A DNA stretch of 64,000 nucleotides from Botrytis cinerea B05.10 (taxonomy: Eukaryota; Ascomycota; Leotiomycetes; Helotiales; Sclerotiniaceae). The stretch's first letter is position 1; every line of letters starts with the position of its first letter. Shown here in pieces: positions 60,195-64,000 of this stretch. The position numbers and the translations under genes were made by a program. The stretch covers positions 1,371,501 through 1,435,500 of the forward strand of contig NC_037313.1 in the NCBI RefSeq assembly GCF_000143535.2, given 5' to 3'. The notes beneath the pieces were generated by a model. The model made no database searches, was not told the origin of the DNA, and saw only the letters and a list, made by a program, of their open reading frames with translations.

Positions 60195-61209
60195 ATTGCA
60201 CCTTCAAACCTGTGAATGTAGGGAAAACTATCTCGAAATAGCACCCGTTGACGAAGGGAGTTGTTAGAAGGAGTAAGGATTATCTTTGGATTGATTTGTG
60301 TTCGACGGGCAAGATGGTGTGATTCGTGGTTGATTTATTAGTAGTAGGTTGGATCGAAAGAATGTTTGGATGTTGTACGCAGATGGATAAGGTTCCATTA
60401 GAACTAAGGTTAATGACGAATGAGTTGTATCTTGTGCAATTCCTACCTTCTCCTTCTCCCGACAGGAGCCTTTCAGAACAACAATGCAATTGCTGCAAGA
60501 CAAATATTAAACAATAGTGCAAGCAATGGCTCGAAGAAGAAGAATGCGGTATGTGCAACGATTATTACAACGCGGAGAGACCGTGGCCAGTAGATCTTTG
60601 GCAAGTCAGAGAAACATGGCCTCGGCCTAGGAGATATGCGATGGTCTACACTCTTTCGTTGTTTCTCTGCCGTCACTGATGGATGACGCGCTACTCTGCT
60701 GGGATTGCATTCACATCACATAAGATATCGAAAATGATAGAACATGGTCAGATAGATTGAATTGCCCAATATTTGACAGAGAGAGAAAGGGGAGAAGGCA
60801 TTATTGTATCTCGAGCCATTCTTGCCTTCGCACTCATCCCATACATATCTAAGTCCTGTCCTGTACTGCACATTGATCCGAATCATTCGCACGCAGAGTT
60901 TTCCGGACAACACTTTTCTTTCGCTTTATTGACTGGCGGTTTCTTTTTGCCTACTCTACTTCACTCCCTCCTTACTAGACACAGATCCGTCGCAAAGTCG
61001 GTATAAACAAAACCTTACAAGACTGCACTTTCATCCTTTTCTCTCTTAGGGCCTTCGACGATTATCAAAAGTATCGAATCGCAGCGATTTCTGACACCAC
61101 GCCCTATCAAAACCCCACCCCATCGTTCTTACCCACTCACTCAACTCCACTCCGCCAATTTAGACCAAAGTCGGAAGGCACTGATCATGATTCAGTTTGA
61201 AAAAGGAAT
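60195..61209. promoter_or_regulatory. Divergent promoter region GID5 / PHO80-like cyclin
   Basis: 1.0 kb between outward-facing starts, with CT-rich sequence before the cyclin start (60950-61170). Short frames here are without features. Confidence 0.5.
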
Positions 61210-62411
61210 ATGTTGAAGTCGCCATCACTGACCAGATCCCAAGCTTCCCCTACTCTCTATCACTATGCACCTACTGCGACACGACCCTCACTGTCGCGCA
61301 GAACGTCGGCTGCAAACAAACCTTCTCCTTCGCCACAATCACAACCACAACCACAACAGCAATCGATACCCCAGTCGCAACCAAAGAAATGGGTCTATGT
61401 TGATGCGTCGACGCAGTGGAGTCCTCCCATGATGCCTTCTAGGATGGCAGATGGAGCATCGCCGTCCGTGGAAGTGAAAGTAGAAGATCCTCCTCCTGAA
61501 CCCACCATTGCGCCAGAGCAACCCAACGCCAATGTATTACGAAATATAAACCCACCAATACAACCGGAATCACCAAGCATGAAGAGACGCCAATCGGCAA
61601 TCGAAGATGCGCATACTCCCAGTAAAAAGGAGTCCCTCTCGAAGAGAGTGAAACCTCAAGCGTCCGTGAAGATTTTGCCTCGACAGTATGAGCACTGTGA
61701 AGAAGAGGATATGGTCATTCTTATAGCTAGCATGATCGCAGAATTGATTCAAAGAAATGATGCTCTTCCTCCTCAAGGCGGGGTGTTAACACGCTTTCAT
61801 TCCAGGTTTGTAGATACGTATTGTATAAAGATACCTCTGTACTAATGACTTCCAGATCACCTCCTGGGATTTCTGTTCTTGATTATCTGGCGCGGCTTGC
61901 AAAGCATGCAACCCTGAAACCTCCTCTTCTACTTTCTATGGTTTATTATATTGATCAACTTTGCGCATCATACCCTGCATTCACAATTACAACATTGACT
62001 GTTCATCGATTTTTGATCACAGCAGCGACGGTAGCCTCAAAGGGACTTTCAGACATTTTCTGGAACAACTCTACGTATGCGAGAGTTGGCGGTGTCAAAC
62101 TGGCAGAATTAGGATTACTGGAGCTTGAATTCCTACACCGTGTTGATTGGAAAATAATCCCAAAACCAGAAATGTTGACCGATTATTACAAAGGGTTGAT
62201 TGAGCGAAACGAGCGTTATAAAATGGAAGGAGATGTGACGGATGAATCTGATGAATTGGAAGACGACGATGAAGAAAGCGACGAACCTGATACCCCCGAG
62301 CAAGCCGAGGTTGGAGTTGACGCAGATATGAGTGACACGAAGGAGTCAGATGCTCCAAATCATAAGACAGAGTCTGGACACGAAGAGTCTTCACGGTCAG
62401 AAGGACCCTGA
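61210..62411 (+). CDS. PHO80-like (Pcl-type) cyclin
   Basis: Exons 61210-61805 and 61856-62411 encode about 383 aa. Residues 1-145 are disordered (Pro/Ser/Gln-rich, QSQPQPQQQSIPQSQPKKW). The cyclin box follows: EEEDMVILIASMIAELIQRN, TRFHSRSPPGISVLDYLARL across the intron, LLSMVYYIDQLCASYPAFTI, TVHRFLITAATVASKGLSD, WNNSTYARVGGVKLAELGLL and EFLHRVDWKI. The pattern ARVGG(V/I) plus ELN/ELGLLELEFL is the Pho80 family signature. The C-terminus is acidic (DESDELEDDDEESDEPDT). Pho80-type cyclins pair with a Pho85-like kinase to keep the phosphate-response factor inactive when phosphate is ample. Other Pcl cyclins bind the same kinase with different targets, so the phosphate role is likely but not certain. 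Confidence 0.88.
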
Positions 62412-62918
62412 TTGCGTCTTATAATACCCCTTTCTCTTTCGCCTTGATTCTTTGGTTTTATGGCGTTGGGTAGGAGTATTTTTACACGGCATTGATGAAT
62501 AGATCAAGGGGTGCCTCGGTTTTGTCTGTTTATGAGGGAATCATGTATATACTCGAGTTGAAATGCAAACAACATTATTTGCCAAATCGAATACTTATGA
62601 AAAGCGGTTACTTTCGTAGGCAAACAGTGATGTTATGTCAAATTGGTAGAGAAGAAACACAAATTGGTCTGGGGACATTATAGGCAATAATCCAATTTCT
62701 TGAATCGAGGCCGTAACCATATGAATTCTCAACGTTGTATATTGTGTTGTACAATCCATACATCTAACATTGAAATTGATCCACAGCATGGAATCTCGAA
62801 CATTCGCGCTTATCATCTTACGTAATCACAGCCTTCCCCAGACAATAGCTCCACGAAGCTCTTACCTCAAATCTCCAGCTTCGCTCCAACAATTCAATCC
62901 GATAACCCAACCACCATC
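62412..62918. other. Short intergenic spacer
   Basis: 507 bases between the cyclin stop and the EMC10 start. It should hold the cyclin 3' UTR and the EMC10 promoter. No gene is seen. Confidence 0.6.
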
Positions 62919-63616
62919 ATGAAAGCCACCACCCTCCTCCTCGCGCTTTGCGCACAATTCCTCCCTTCAACCGCTGCAATTACAGAGCAAATAGACACAG
63001 CAACAATCTACATCCAACCCCTCCTCTCCGACTCCGCATACCCACTAGCCAGTATATCTTACAACCCCTCCACCCTCTCTGCCTCCCTCGTATCCTACGA
63101 TCCTCCTACCGATCTTCTTCCCGAGATCTCCTCATCACCAGAATCGGACTCCGGTAACCCCAATGAGAATCTCGCTCGCATAGGCATATTCGATCCTGCC
63201 ACCGCTATCTTCAAAAGCTCCACTTCTCTTCTCTCCTTGACGAATTTCGAAAAGGGTTATAGACCGACTATTCTTTTGACGTTGGATTCGCAGGGAGCGG
63301 TGCTGGGGGTTACGGTTAAGAGTGGTGTTATAGATGCGGGTGCTACGAGAGACTTTGCGCCGAAAGTCGAGATTAGACGGATCGTTGAGGGGAAGGAACC
63401 AGTCTTGGGTCCTAAGGTTGTATTGAGTAAGGAAGGAAAGCTGGAGAAGGAGGTTCCAGAGAAGACATTCTTACAGAAGTGAGTCCTGTTTTGATGTGTT
63501 TTGCAATAGGGTCAGTTGAATGGATGAATGGATGTGCTAACAATGTGAACTTTAGGTATTGGTGGGTTCTTTTGGGAGCAGCAATGTTGACTCTGACTTC
63601 TGGAGGATCTGAGTAA
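62919..63616 (+). CDS. EMC10: ER membrane protein complex subunit 10-like protein
   Basis: Exons 62919-63478 and 63556-63616 encode about 206 aa. An N-terminal signal peptide (MKATTLLLALCAQFLPSTAA) leads into a beta-rich lumenal domain (TIYIQPLLSD, LASISYNPSTLSASLVSYDP, YRPTILLTLDSQGAVLGVTV, APKVEIRRIVEGKEPVLGPK). The final exon encodes a single helix, WWVLLGAAMLTLTSGG, preceded by KTFLQKY. The type I layout with KTFLQKYWW is typical of fungal EMC10. The complex inserts tail-anchored and multipass proteins into the ER membrane. Start ATG is followed directly by the signal peptide. Confidence 0.8.
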
Positions 63617-63713
63617 TAGATACTACTAGAAACTTGGTATGGGAATTAGAGCGATGTTTTGAGAGTATACGGGTGCTGGATAGGTTCGTTAAACATCGTT
63701 CTGGCTGGGAACT

Positions 63714-63907
63714 TCACGAGACGACATGGCGATCAAATCCCGGCCGACTCCATGTGAACTTTTCAAAACGACTCGGTAGAAGGTCGCCAAGACGCGCAAA
63801 ACCGTGTACTAGAGACTCTAGGGCCTTTCCAGGATTAGAAGGCAAAGAAATCCCGAGATAGTTGGCCACGTCGCTGTGTTGTAGATCAATGGGTAGCGAG
63901 CTCGTCG
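63714..63907 (-). CDS. 3' exon of an unrecognised gene running off the right edge
   Basis: The minus frame from the acceptor CTTTTAAG (63908-63909) to the TGA at 63714 encodes 63 residues with normal composition (VANYLGISLPSNPGKALESL, HGFARLGDLLPSRFEKFTWS). An upstream donor (GTGAGT near 63933 or another further right) would complete the intron. No family was recognised. The plus-strand frame overlapping it (63634-63861) looks Arg-rich and shadow-like. Confidence 0.35.
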
Positions 63908-64000
63908 CTTAAAAGAAACATTAATACTCACGGCTCCTTTTGGCATGTCGGATAACCCATTGATCCGCACATGTTGGAAATAGCTTTATAATTCAAAATT

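Noticed and set aside
1..64000. tRNA, 5S rRNA, CRISPR or transposase genes
   Set aside because: I looked for B-box-like sequence, spaced identical repeats and transposase-like proteins by eye and found none; a tRNAscan or repeat search would settle it.

Overview
The window looks like nuclear chromosomal DNA from a filamentous ascomycete, probably a Leotiomycete of the Botrytis/Sclerotinia type. Genes are broken by short introns (about 45-80 nt) with GT...CTAAC/CTGAC...AG signals. The proteins include conserved eukaryotic housekeeping factors and Pezizomycotina-type families: a HET-domain relic, a Pth11/rhodopsin-like seven-helix protein and a DHA2 transporter. The genus is inferred from protein flavour and was not searched. 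There is no operon structure, tRNA, rRNA or CRISPR. All exon joins below were worked out by hand from splice signals and frame.

Left third (1-24 kb): UGO1-like mitochondrial carrier (-) and YAH1 ferredoxin (+) share a divergent promoter; RRP15 (-) and SRP54 (+) share another. Then follow a seven-helix Pth11-like receptor (-) with two tiny 5' exons and a GC-AG intron, a Gfo/Idh/MocA oxidoreductase (-), a Mid2-like single-pass surface protein (-), a basic protein ending in a Mif2/CENP-C-like cupin (-), a decayed HET gene (-), and a small secreted protein with a Kex2-like site (-). A gene-poor stretch covers 20.7-24.4 kb.

Middle (24-45 kb): an unrecognised four-helix membrane protein with a long repetitive disordered tail (+), then a divergent pair made of a GliT-like dithiol oxidoreductase (-) and a DHA2 efflux transporter (+). 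A second desert (31.4-37.0 kb) carries a degenerate 70-88 bp tandem array and a hexanucleotide tract. Then come GLC8/inhibitor-2 (+) and RPC2, the second subunit of RNA polymerase III (-).

Right third (45-64 kb): a Puf4-type Pumilio protein (+) with a 1-kb intron that may hide an internal promoter, a PHO84-type phosphate permease (-), TAD3 (-), GID5/VID28 (-), a PHO80-like cyclin (+), EMC10 (+), and the 3' end of an unrecognised gene (-) at the edge.

Most genes are independent housekeeping loci. The plausible functional links are the oxidoreductase/transporter pair (a self-protection module without its cluster) and the two phosphate-pathway genes (permease and PHO80-like cyclin) about 8 kb apart. 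I found no clear undescribed system. The strongest leads are that orphan pair, the HET relic, the PUF long intron, and the repetitive membrane protein.
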